Assembly (NCBI RefSeq): GCF_001509475.1
Contig: NZ_LLZG01000015.1
Span: forward strand, 1 to 48,913
Direction: 5' to 3'
DNA length: 48,913 nucleotides
Source: Streptomyces regalis
GTDB taxonomy: Bacteria; Actinomycetota; Actinomycetes; Streptomycetales; Streptomycetaceae
Below, piece by piece: positions 1-6,885 of this stretch. The position numbers and the translations under genes were made by a program. The notes below the pieces were generated by a model that was not told the DNA's origin, did not search any database, and was given only the letters and a program-made list of their open reading frames with translations. Position 1 is the stretch's first letter. Every line of letters starts with the position of its first letter.

Positions 1-1
1 C

Positions 2-49
2 GTTGCGGAGGGGCGGGTCGGCTACGGGCCGATCTATGTGAGCCATTGA
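2..49 (+). CDS. C-terminal end of an unidentified gene (partial)
   Basis: The second forward frame is open from the left edge to a TGA at 47-49 and ends in a residue string rich in Gly, Tyr and Val. Only 15 residues are inside the window, so no family can be named. It would be transcribed toward the convergent MBL-fold gene that ends at 220. This may be chance, because such a short open stretch proves little. Confidence 0.3.
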   Translation, partial: VAEGRVGYGPIYVSH

Positions 50-219
50 CCGGTGGTGCGCGGCGTCAGCCCCAGAAGCTGCTGGGCGCTGTTGTGCGCA
101 CTGATGATCTTTCCGGCACAGTGGCGAGGCCCTCGTACAGTGCGGTCAGCGCAGCCGCTCCTGCGTCTCCGGCGGCGGGGAAGGAGCGGGCCGGTGCGCC
201 ACCGGCACTGGGTGAGGTG

Positions 220-1035
220 TCAGCGGGTGTGCGGGTCCGGCAGAGTGATGGGCTCGCCCTGGGTGGGCCAGTGCAGCGGGACGCCGGCGGCGTCGAAGAC
301 TTGCTGGACGTGGCTGCGGTCTTCGGTGTAGTGCGCCCAGCCCTCGGCGTGCACGGCCACCACGAGGGGGTCGCCGAGCAGGCGGCGGGCCTCGACGGCC
401 TGGGTCGCGGTCAACGACAGTCGTATGTCACCGAATGCCTCGAAGCCGGCCGCGCCCAGGTGCAGCAGCGCCACGTCGATGCGGTACCGGTCGGACAGGG
501 CGCTCATCGCGTCCAGGTCGACGGTGTCACCGGAGACGTACACCGTCGGTGCCGAGCCGTCGTCGGTGTGCAGGAGGAAGCCGGTGACCGGACCGGTGAG
601 GTCCTCGGTGCCGACGGGACCGTGGCGGGCGGGGACCGCGGTGATGTTCAGCGGCGTGCGGCCCGGCGGCTTCGACAGGATCCGGGTCTGCCAGGGCTCC
701 AGGCCGACGGCTGCGCCCCCGAGATCCTCGGCGCCGGCGACGGTGGTGAACACCTCCGAGGCACCGGACAGCACCGTACGCCCGGTGGCGTCGAGGTTGT
801 CCTGATGCCCGGTGTGGCTGACCACGACGGCGTCGAGAGCGGGCAGTTCCCCGGGCTTCAGCGCCGGGTCGGCGGTCTTGCGCACCATGACCGGGCCGTC
901 CTGGTACTCGGTGCCGGCGGCGTCGAAGGTCGGGTCGGTCAGCAGCGTCCAGCCGGCCAGGCGGATCAGCACGGTGGGGCCGCCCAGCACCGTCACGGTG
1001 TTCGCGGCGCGGGTCACGGCAACGTCGGTTACCAC
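220..1035 (-). CDS. MBL-fold metallo-hydrolase (UlaG/beta-lactamase-like)
   Basis: A cytosolic metal-dependent hydrolase of about 271 aa; the substrate cannot be told from sequence. The metal motif is the relaxed Ser-His-x-x-His-x-Asp-Asn form (His74, His77, Asp79). It is followed by a Val-Ser-Gly-Asp-Thr strand and by a late His in Val-His-Ala-Glu-Gly-Trp, in the order expected for this fold. I chose the GTG start at 1035 because AAGGAG lies 5 bases upstream; the frame stays open further upstream, but that part overlaps the HxlR gene and does not look like protein. The gene is divergent from the HxlR regulator at 1126, with a GTACTT-type inverted repeat between them, so the regulator probably controls it. 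Redox- or aldehyde-responsive HxlR proteins often sit beside such hydrolases (inference). Confidence 0.82.
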   Translation of the reverse strand: MVTDVAVTRAANTVTVLGGPTVLIRLAGWTLLTDPTFDAAGTEYQDGPVMVRKTADPALKPGELPALDAVVVSHTGHQDNLDATGRTVLSGASEVFTTVAGAEDLGGAAVGLEPWQTRILSKPPGRTPLNITAVPARHGPVGTEDLTGPVTGFLLHTDDGSAPTVYVSGDTVDLDAMSALSDRYRIDVALLHLGAAGFEAFGDIRLSLTATQAVEARRLLGDPLVVAVHAEGWAHYTEDRSHVQQVFDAAGVPLHWPTQGEPITLPDPHTR

Positions 1036-1082
1036 AAGTACTCCTTGACGATCAGGGGTTGGCTCACTCACTCTGACCGAGT

Positions 1083-1101
1083 TACTTTCTCCTGGGAAGT
1101 A
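1083..1101. promoter_or_regulatory. HxlR-type operator candidate
   Basis: TACTTTC-5 nt-GGAAGTA is an inverted repeat with 6 of 7 matching pairs, in the 90-bp gap between the MBL and HxlR genes. HxlR/DUF24 regulators such as YodB and HypR bind TACT...AGTA-type dyads, so this is the likely autoregulatory and target site for both divergent promoters. Confidence 0.5.
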
Positions 1102-1125
1102 CATACCTTTAGGTGAGGTGAGCAC

Positions 1126-1500
1126 GTGCAGGAAAGCGCGCGGGGCAACGTCCGTAATCCGGCCTGCCCCGGCAGGCAGCTGTTCGACCTGGTCACCGCC
1201 CGGTGGGCCGCCCTGGTCCTGGTCGACCTCATGGACGGCCCGCAACGCTGGTCCGAGCTGCGCCGGCGGGCCGGCGGCGTCAGCGACAAGATGCTCGCGC
1301 AGACCCTGCGCGACCTCGAAGCCGGTGGACTGATCACCCGCACCGTGCACACCAGCCGCCCACCGACGGTGCAGTACGCCCTGACCGACCTCGCCCGCGG
1401 CGCCACCGCCGCACTGCAACACCTGCAGGACTGGGCCGAACAACACACCAGCGACTACGCCCACCACCGACACACCCACACCACCGACCCGAAGCCCTGA
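1126..1500 (+). CDS. HxlR-family winged-helix transcriptional regulator
   Basis: A 124-aa single-domain DNA-binding protein. It has the family N-terminal Cys-Pro (Cys14), the Trp27 helix, then the winged-helix core Trp-Ser-Glu-Leu-Arg-Arg-Arg...Ser-Asp-Lys-Met-Leu-Ala-Gln-Thr-Leu-Arg-Asp-Leu-Glu, and a wing ending Val-Gln-Tyr-Ala-Leu-Thr. The length is normal for the family. It starts at GTG 1126 behind a GA-rich stretch. The conserved Cys14 is the residue that senses electrophiles or disulfide stress in studied members, so a redox role is possible but unproven here. Its target is probably the divergent MBL hydrolase. The C-terminal tail is His/Thr-rich, which is unusual but short. Confidence 0.88.
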   Translation: MQESARGNVRNPACPGRQLFDLVTARWAALVLVDLMDGPQRWSELRRRAGGVSDKMLAQTLRDLEAGGLITRTVHTSRPPTVQYALTDLARGATAALQHLQDWAEQHTSDYAHHRHTHTTDPKP

Positions 1501-1909
1501 AAAGGCAGGCTCGGTGTGCACACGTCACCGTGCTTCCGCCGTATCGAGCGCTCTGACCAGCATGAACTGCGTGCAGAGCTCAGGGCTCGACAACGGCTCG
1601 CCGTCACTCACGGTAAATGCGCAACGGCTTCTGACGGCTACGACAAGCACCGCGGCCACGGCGACACCAGGACCCTGGCCCGCCGCGTCGATGGAGCCTT
1701 CGATGCCATCCCGGCGAGCCTTGCCTTGGATCTGCACTCCACCCCAGCGCCGCAATAACCGTGCCCCACCAGGTGGTCATCCGCGTTGGTTCAGGGCCCG
1801 GGTCAGCTCACGGTTCGCGCTGCGGGCTGCCTTCTCGCTCCAGAGAACTGGCCATGGCCCGTATCGAAGGAGCTGGCGTCCCTCGCACACCCGCGCACAG
1901 CAGCTCGGT
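1501..1909. other. No convincing gene
   Basis: About 400 bases between the HxlR gene and the DUF1648 gene. Both strands have open frames, as usual at this GC, but none has a ribosome binding site plus a recognisable fold. It may hold the eroded 3' part of the neighbouring DUF1648 gene. Confidence 0.5.
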
Positions 1910-2374
1910 TCATGTGCGCCTGTGCGAGACCAGCCACGCAGCGCCGGCTACTGCTGCGCCGATGGCAACGGCCACGCCGAGCTGGTGGATGGGCAGGTCT
2001 GCGCTCTTCCCGTCGGTTTTGCTGCTGGCCCTCATGGTCACCACGAACAGGTAAGTGCTCGCCGCGGCCAGCCCACAGGCGAGCGCGACAAGCGACCTGG
2101 TGGTGGTCAGGGCCGACTTGGCTGACCGGATCGCCGCGAGCACACCGACGGCTTCCATGGCGAACGCCAGCATGTACAGGCCGAGTGCGGTGGAGGGAGA
2201 GGTGAAGCCGTCGGCCGTGCCGTCGAGGGTGAAGTGCGTTGCCATCCGGGCAGGCAGCGAGTCCCGGAGCAACAGGAAGGCGACGGCTGTGGCGAACGCT
2301 CCTGCGGCAAAGGGCACGGTCACCAAGGCAGTGCGCCGTAAGTGGACCATTGCTGCTCCGCGGTTGGCCGGCAT
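1910..2374 (-). CDS. DUF1648-domain membrane protein
   Basis: A 154-aa integral membrane protein. After an N-terminal hydrophobic segment comes the DUF1648 signature: a Leu-Pro-Ala-Arg-Met-Ala-Thr-His-Phe stretch followed by Asp-Gly-Thr-Ala-Asp-Gly-Phe. Two or three further hydrophobic segments follow, and the chain ends in a basic tail. The start ATG at 2374 has AAGGAG 5 bases upstream. Many family members in Streptomyces are longer, so this may be a short form or a truncated one. Function is unknown; some relatives are linked to membrane-stress genes. It lies 21 bp downstream of a small hypothetical gene on the same strand and could be co-transcribed with it. Confidence 0.75.
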   Translation of the reverse strand: MPANRGAAMVHLRRTALVTVPFAAGAFATAVAFLLLRDSLPARMATHFTLDGTADGFTSPSTALGLYMLAFAMEAVGVLAAIRSAKSALTTTRSLVALACGLAAASTYLFVVTMRASSKTDGKSADLPIHQLGVAVAIGAAVAGAAWLVSHRRT

Positions 2375-2395
2375 GGAAACTCCTTCGTCAGGTGC

Positions 2396-2647
2396 TCAGT
2401 GGCCGCGCGGTTCACAGTCCCGTTCCGTTGTAGGGGCGTCGGTCCCGTCGGTTCCCGTGGTGACGCGGCGGTAGGCGGCGCGGGCGTGGAGGAGGCGGGC
2501 CAGAGTCATACCCAGGAGGATGGCGGTGCGAAGGCAGGTGAGCCAGAACGGGTCGCCGCCGGTCGTCTTGATATCGACGCTGCACAGTGGCCCGTCTGCC
2601 CAACTCGCCTGCGCATCGTCTCCGAGGCGGGCACCCTGTTCGCTCAT
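2396..2647 (-). CDS. Small hypothetical protein, possible membrane helix
   Basis: An 83-aa frame with one hydrophobic stretch (about residues 35-52, Trp-Leu-Thr...Ile-Leu-Leu-Gly-Met) between polar ends. The tail is Thr/Asp-rich. It sits just upstream of the DUF1648 gene on the same strand. No family is recognised and the ribosome binding site is weak, so this may be a chance frame or the remainder of a longer gene. Confidence 0.3.
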   Translation of the reverse strand: MSEQGARLGDDAQASWADGPLCSVDIKTTGGDPFWLTCLRTAILLGMTLARLLHARAAYRRVTTGTDGTDAPTTERDCEPRGH

Positions 2648-2760
2648 GCCACCGGCGCGTGCCCACCACGGAAGCGCGACCTACCCGGCCGTCCGCAACC
2701 CCTACCTGCGAGGACCGGAGACAGCAAGGGGGGCGGCAGGGGCAGCCGGAACCGTAGGGA

Positions 2761-3616
2761 TCAGCTGCGACGGATCACGGTGAGCCGCCCCATCGCGCTC
2801 CTCGGCAGCGTGCGGCGGGGCACCGGAACCGGCGAGGCCAGCGAGGACGCGAAAGCGGCGACCAGGTCGTAGGGGACGCTGGCGCTGAAGCTCGCACACC
2901 ACAGGTACGGGGCACCGAGGACCGGCTGCGCCCACGCCTGCCAGCCCAACAGGTCAGGGCGCGGATCGGCGTCCTGGATGAGGGGCGGCACCATCTCCAG
3001 GGAGACGCTGGAGCAGAAGCGGGGTCCGTGACCGTTGTCCTGGGCCGGTCGCGGTCAGCACTGCCTCTGGCCCCATGACACCGGCATCGGGCATGTCCCG
3101 TGCATCGAGCGCCACCAGGAGATCGGTGACCGCCTCATGTGGCACGCCGGTGGTGAAGTACGCGTTCCACTCCGTCATCGCGGAGGCCGCGTGCGTGCGG
3201 GCGCTCAGCTGCAGGGCGACAGGCAGTCCGCCGAGCTCGAACGGGCAGCTGGCGAGGATCCACTCTGCGCCACGCAGCTCGTCCCGGCTCACGTACAGCA
3301 GCGTGTGGCGGGACGTCGGCCACACGCGCCAGCCGAGGCCGGTGAGGGTGTCGCCGATCCGCTCGGTGAGCTCGCCGTCGTCACCGGCAAGGTGGCGTGG
3401 GGTGACCCAGTACACCGGGTCGGGCTGGGAGGGATGGCTGGCATGGTGCGGGGACAGGGGCGCCTCCAGAGGCTTGGGAATGGGGCATTCGTTGTCGAGA
3501 TGACTGGCTCCCACCGCGGTGAGACCCTGGTGCCGCGGCGACTGCAGCTCCTTGGGGAAACGGCTGGTCATCCAACGGGCGATGCGTGAGCGATGCGTGA
3601 GCGGACGGTGCGGCAC
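2761..3616 (-). pseudogene. DUF317-domain gene broken by a frameshift
   Basis: DUF317 proteins are Streptomyces proteins of unknown function, often near regulators and mobile elements. The N-terminal part (frame ending at 2954) has the family Tyr-Trp-Val-Thr-Pro-Arg-His-Leu-Ala-Gly-Asp start and a long middle. At about 3040 the homology jumps to the neighbouring frame, which continues Asn-Gly-His-Gly-Pro-Arg-Phe-Cys-Ser-Ser and then the usual C-terminal Trp-Cys-Ala-Ser-Phe-Ser-Ala-Ser-Val-Pro. Removing one G near 3042 would join the halves. The start is uncertain (3616 or an internal Met at 3571). A sequencing error is possible, but other genes nearby are also decayed, which fits a real pseudogene. 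Confidence 0.72.
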
Positions 3617-3717
3617 AAGGTGGATTCAGCGGCAGGCACCGACGAGCCCGCAAGTCGCTGATCAGGGGAAACGGGATCCAATGTGATGATGCGGCACCGG
3701 CCGCCACGACCCCGCGA

Positions 3718-3763
3718 GCCCTCGTAATGCGTAGGTCTCGGGTTCGAATCCCGAAGGCGGCTC
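3718..3763 (+). repeat. Left attachment-site repeat: 3' part of tRNA-Thr(CGT)
   Basis: This 46-bp sequence matches 41081-41126 with one mismatch (T3728/C41091). It contains the anticodon loop CTCGTAA, the 3' half of the anticodon stem, the variable loop, a perfect T-arm around GGTTCGAATCCC and the acceptor strand AAGGCGGC. The 5' half of the tRNA is absent. Anticodon-loop-to-3'-end identity is the usual core of tyrosine-recombinase integration into tRNA genes, so this is probably an attL/attR scar. No CCA follows here, whereas the right copy has it. Confidence 0.75.
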
Positions 3764-3770
3764 TGTGGTG

Positions 3771-3800
3771 AACCCCAGGTCGGGCCTCTGACCTGGGGTT
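3771..3800 (+). terminator. Intrinsic terminator after the left tRNA fragment
   Basis: An 11-bp perfect stem (AACCCCAGGTC / GACCTGGGGTT) with an 8-base loop, followed by TCTCT. Such hairpins commonly end tRNA units. The right arm and its flank reappear at about 34284-34297. Confidence 0.65.
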
Positions 3801-3845
3801 TCTCTGCTTCGTTGACCTTGGAATTCTGGCTAATCGAACACTCGT

Positions 3846-3871
3846 GGCCTACGCATCGCAATGCGTAGGCC
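3846..3871. repeat. 26-bp palindrome resembling the tRNA-Thr anticodon arm
   Basis: Two perfect 11-bp arms (GGCCTACGCAT / ATGCGTAGGCC) surround a CGCA loop, 83 bases after the left attachment repeat. The right arm holds ATGCGTAGG, exactly the anticodon-stem and variable-loop sequence of the repeat. It could be a recombinase arm site, a mimic of the tRNA hairpin or a relic of an earlier integration. Confidence 0.5.
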
Positions 3872-4325
3872 TGAGGTTGACGGCCCGTGACTGTTTCGGT
3901 TTGCAGGGCTGTGAACTGGCCTTTTGTTCATTGCGGCCGTCTGCTCGGCGCGACGCGGTGGCCATTTGGTGGCCAAGCGTGCAGCGACCGTGCAGATGGG
4001 CCCCCAGCCCGCCTTGCAGCCGCAGGTGCGCATGCACCGCGTGGTGATGCCATCCGGACAATCCCACGATCAGTCTGTGGTCTCCCCTGGGGCCTGATGG
4101 AGTCGGGTCGCTGGAGAAATGACCGTCCAGTAGTCATCGGAGGGCGTCATGCCCAGAACGCGACAACGCGCCCGACCGGCAGCAGGCGCCGCCGTTGCGC
4201 ATTCGGCGTGAGGAGTATCAAAGGGCTGATCTCGGACTGCCGATAAAGGTGCTGATCACGGCCCGGCAGGTGCGCTCGTCAGGTGTGCTGAGGGGCTGGC
4301 GTGAGCTGCGTAGACGGCCGCGTAG
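3872..4325. other. No convincing gene
   Basis: About 450 bases between the palindrome and a decayed gene. All long frames are in mutually overlapping phases and lack recognisable domains. An element normally keeps its integrase beside the attachment site; I looked for tyrosine-recombinase motifs here and saw none. Confidence 0.45.
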
Positions 4326-4595
4326 CTACCGTGCGCAATGTTGCATGAGATGCAATTCATCCCGTTTGACTTCGGCCGCGAGGGCCGGCCTCAGCTCCAA
4401 GCCGCGGAACGGCCTGGCGAGGTACACCCGGTCCAGGATCAGCAGGTCCCCGACCGGTGAATCGATCGCCTCCATGAAGGCGTCGCTGTACTCTCTGCCG
4501 GCCAGCCCGCTCTCGGCGATGCCCAGCAGCTCGGCAGACTAGCCGTCCGCGGCCTCGATCCGGCTGAAGCCGGTGTAGTCACGCAGTTGGAAAGG
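4326..4595 (-). pseudogene. Remnant of a GNAT-like gene with an internal stop
   Basis: Reading leftward, a coherent protein fragment runs Phe-Gln-Leu-Arg-Asp-Tyr-Thr-Gly-Phe..., hits a TAG at about 4541-4543, then continues in the same frame as Ala-Glu-Leu-Leu-Gly-Ile-Ala-Glu...Leu-Leu-Ile-Leu-Asp-Arg-Val-Tyr-Leu-Ala-Arg-Pro-Phe-Arg-Gly, and ends at TAG 4326. The strand-helix pattern around Leu-Asp-Arg-Val and Arg-Gly-x-x-Leu resembles acetyltransferase-like proteins common in Streptomyces. No start and no complete domain remain. Family assignment is tentative, but the in-frame stop in an otherwise good coding stretch supports a pseudogene. Confidence 0.45.
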
Positions 4596-4740
4596 CTCAG
4601 CTCACTGGCTGTGGGACCGTCCTCATCACCGTCGCCCGGCTGCGCGCGACGGACACCGTCAACCTCCTCAGCGTGTCGTCGTAGCCATATCAGAGCCCGT
4701 GGGGTGCCGAAATGGCGCGTTGATTGGTTCGTTGGGGTAC

Positions 4741-4975
4741 TTGTTCAACCGGCCGGAGCCACGGGCGGCGTTCGCGCAGTTCATTGTGGGGCTGCTGGCG
4801 GAGCTACCGAAGAAGAACGGCTTGACGTTTTCCGAAACGTGCCGGGCATGTGACCGCCGACCGGATGCAGTGGCTGCTCAACGGATCGGCGCGGGACGCC
4901 GATCGGCTGCGTGACGCGGTCCGCGACGATGTCATCACGCACCCGGGTGATCCGGACGCCTCACTCGTCACTGAT
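4741..4975 (+). mobile_element. IS701-type transposase fragment, frameshifted
   Basis: The frame from about 4741 reads Leu-Phe-Asn-Arg-Pro-Glu-Pro-Arg-Ala-Ala-Phe...Leu-Ala-Glu-Leu-Pro-Lys-Lys-Asn-Gly, the N-terminal start of IS701-family transposases. Near 4845 it shifts frame to Thr-Ala-Asp-Arg-Met-Gln-Trp-Leu-Leu-Asn-Gly...Arg-Asp-Asp-Val...Gly-Asp-Pro-Asp-Ala-Ser-Leu-Val, the continuation in the same family. It stops short of the catalytic Asp region and abuts the 3' end of the XRE gene. It is an inactive relic that marks past insertion beside the TIR/STAND cluster. Confidence 0.65.
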
Positions 4976-4979
4976 TGCG

Positions 4980-6131
4980 TCAGCGCCGCACTGCCCACGC
5001 CGGGCGCTGGCCGTGCGCGGCGGCTGCCGCGGTTTCGACGAGGTTTCGCTGGCCCGGCGTGGCCTGGCGGGTTCGCGCCTGGCCCACGAAACGGCCCAGC
5101 TCTGCCCGGATGGTGGCGGAGTCCAGATTCCGGATCGTGGGCAGGAGCGCCTCGATGGCGTGACACGCCTGATCGAGGTGATCGATACCGACCATGGCCG
5201 TAGCCTGCCGGATCGTGAAGCGGGTGCGGGAGTTGCTGTCGGGCGGGAGTGTGGGGTGGCGCTCGAGTTCGACGGCGAAAAGGGCGGCGGCCTGCTCGAA
5301 ACGCCGGAGGCTAATCAGACATGACGCTTCGATGAGGCGCGGGTTTCCGTTCTCGATGCGTGGGCCCCAGCGGGTTTCGTGTCTGTTGTCCTGGTGGGCG
5401 TGGTCTCGCGAGCGCTCCAGTGCTTCGTGGCAGGACCTGTAGTCGCCGATGGACGCGTGCCCCTGGGCTTCGCGCCGCGCGGCGTGGGCACGGATCAGTG
5501 GCGTGGCCGCGGGATGGCCTTCCGCCTGGCCGGCCAGTCTGATCGCAGTAGCGGCGTCGCCGCGGTGCTCGGCTATGAATGCTCTGCGGACGAGAGCGTA
5601 AGCGGCTATCGCTTCGTCGCCGCCGTTCGCGCCCCAGCGGACCGCGAGATCGGTCCAGCGCAGCGCCTCGGCGGAGTTCCCGGTCTCTTGCGCCATCCAA
5701 CCTGTGTACTCGGCAAATCTCGATGCCAGCAGCCAGATTTCGTCGCGCCGGTCGGCTTCGGCATGGGGAGCGGTATCGGTCAGGATCCGCGCGATGGACC
5801 GCAGCGAGGCGTCCACGAATCGGGGACCGGAGGATCTGCCGATGTCCTTCAGTTCCTCCAGGATCCGCCCGTATCCGGCAATGAGTGAATCGACCTCGAC
5901 GGGGCTGTCAGCCGGTGCGCTGCGGCGTTCGGTTCCGGCGAGTTCGATCAGCATGCCGTCGGCGCCGAACGCCGCGTCGCATGCCGCGGCTACAGCGGAC
6001 GTCGGGTTGCGACGACCGCTTTCCAGATTGCAAATCTGCCCCTCGGAGACACTCGTGCGCCGCGCGAGCTCACGCACGGTCCACCCCCGCCGTGCTCGGA
6101 GCCTCGCCAGTTCGACGCCGAAGTCGCCCAT
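4980..6131 (-). CDS. XRE-family regulator with TPR-like C-terminal domain
   Basis: A 383-aa protein. Residues 1-60 form a helix-turn-helix of Xre/Cro type (Leu-Ala-Arg-Arg-Thr-Ser-Val-Ser-Glu-Gly-Gln-Ile-Cys-Asn-Leu-Glu-Ser-Gly-Arg-Arg). The rest is all-helical with TPR-like helical pairs (about 100-360), as in Streptomyces regulators that sense a peptide or partner protein. It starts at ATG 6131 and is divergent from the TIR-led operon across a 152-bp gap with a TATTCA/TGAATA dyad, so it probably represses or activates that operon and itself. Its 3' end abuts the transposase relic at 4975, but the protein looks complete. Confidence 0.8.
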   Translation of the reverse strand: MGDFGVELARLRARRGWTVRELARRTSVSEGQICNLESGRRNPTSAVAAACDAAFGADGMLIELAGTERRSAPADSPVEVDSLIAGYGRILEELKDIGRSSGPRFVDASLRSIARILTDTAPHAEADRRDEIWLLASRFAEYTGWMAQETGNSAEALRWTDLAVRWGANGGDEAIAAYALVRRAFIAEHRGDAATAIRLAGQAEGHPAATPLIRAHAARREAQGHASIGDYRSCHEALERSRDHAHQDNRHETRWGPRIENGNPRLIEASCLISLRRFEQAAALFAVELERHPTLPPDSNSRTRFTIRQATAMVGIDHLDQACHAIEALLPTIRNLDSATIRAELGRFVGQARTRQATPGQRNLVETAAAAAHGQRPAWAVRR

Positions 6132-6191
6132 AGGAGCCAGGGTATGGAGTGGCGCGGGTGGGAGGCAACGCAGCGAGGACGTCCCGATCGC

Positions 6192-6211
6192 TATTCAGTT
6201 CAGGATGAATA
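6192..6211. promoter_or_regulatory. Inverted-repeat operator candidate between XRE and TIR genes
   Basis: TATTCA-8 nt-TGAATA is a perfect 6-bp dyad in an AT-richer patch of the divergent intergenic region. Size and location suit an Xre-type dimer site. Binding is inferred only from position. Confidence 0.35.
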
Positions 6212-6283
6212 TGCGTCAAACCCCGCGGCCGGTCGATACCGTACGTGCGAACTGTTGTCAGGGTGGTCCGGAAAGGGGCGATC

Positions 6284-6883
6284 ATGCCGCGTGTCTTCCT
6301 GAGCTTCCGCAAAGTGGATTCCCGGTGGATGCGAGACCGTGTCTACCAAGGCTTGATCGGCCGGTTCGGGGCCGGCGAGGTCTTCAAGTCGGGCGAGTCG
6401 ATCCCGGCGGGTGCCGACTTCGCCGAGATCCTGCGGCGGCAGGCCGCCGAGTGTGAGCTGATGCTCGTACTCATCGGGCCGGCGTGGCTCGAGGCCCGTG
6501 GCGACGACGGGATGCGGCTCATCGATCGGGCCGACGACTGGGTCCGCGTGGAGATCGAGACGGCCCTGAAGGCGGGAAACCGTGTCGTCCCCGTCCTGCT
6601 GGGCGACGCGACGATGCTTCCCGAGGCATCGGCGTTGCCGCACGAGATCGCCCATCTCGCGCGGCTGCAGTTTCTCCGCGTTCCCGAGACTCACCTGGCC
6701 GAGGAGCTCGAGCGACTGTGTGCAGCCGTGGCAGACCTTATGCCCGATATCGGGCACGGGTCGGCGTCGCCGACGGCCCCTGCGGCGCCGGCCGCTGAAC
6801 CGACGGTGACCATGACGGCGCAGGTGTCCGGTGGCGGCAGCGCGTACCAGGCGGCAGGCGATCAGACAATCAGGCTGGCTTAG
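6284..6883 (+). CDS. TIR-domain effector with C-terminal signalling motif
   Basis: A 199-aa protein. Residues 1-125 are a TIR domain: Val-Phe-Leu-Ser-Phe-Arg-Lys at the first strand, Val-Phe-Lys-Ser-Gly-Glu-Ser-Ile-Pro-Ala-Gly in the BB-loop region, Leu-Ile-Gly-Pro-Ala-Trp-Leu, and Trp-Val-Arg-Val-Glu-Ile-Glu with Glu90 at the position of the NADase glutamate. A Pro/Ala linker leads to a C-terminal motif (about 175-197: Gly-Gly-Gly-Ser-Ala-Tyr-Gln-Ala-Ala-Gly-Asp-Gln-Thr-Ile). The motif recurs at the C-terminus of the 9138 protein and the N-terminus of the 9572 STAND protein. I chose ATG 6284 because GGAAAGGGG lies 5-6 bases upstream and it begins exactly at the TIR strand. Likely role: NAD+-consuming or NAD-signal-making effector recruited by the STAND sensor through motif co-assembly (inference). 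First gene of a tight operon; 2 bases separate it from the next. Confidence 0.87.
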   Translation: MPRVFLSFRKVDSRWMRDRVYQGLIGRFGAGEVFKSGESIPAGADFAEILRRQAAECELMLVLIGPAWLEARGDDGMRLIDRADDWVRVEIETALKAGNRVVPVLLGDATMLPEASALPHEIAHLARLQFLRVPETHLAEELERLCAAVADLMPDIGHGSASPTAPAAPAAEPTVTMTAQVSGGGSAYQAAGDQTIRLA

Positions 6884-6885
6884 GG

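Noticed and set aside
46..1116. Long forward frame opposite the MBL hydrolase
   Set aside because: Gly/Arg-rich shadow of the reverse-strand gene with no domain.
3721..3763. Functional tRNA-Thr gene
   Set aside because: Only the anticodon loop to the 3' end is present; the acceptor 5' strand, D-arm and anticodon-stem 5' strand are missing. The same holds for 41081-41126.
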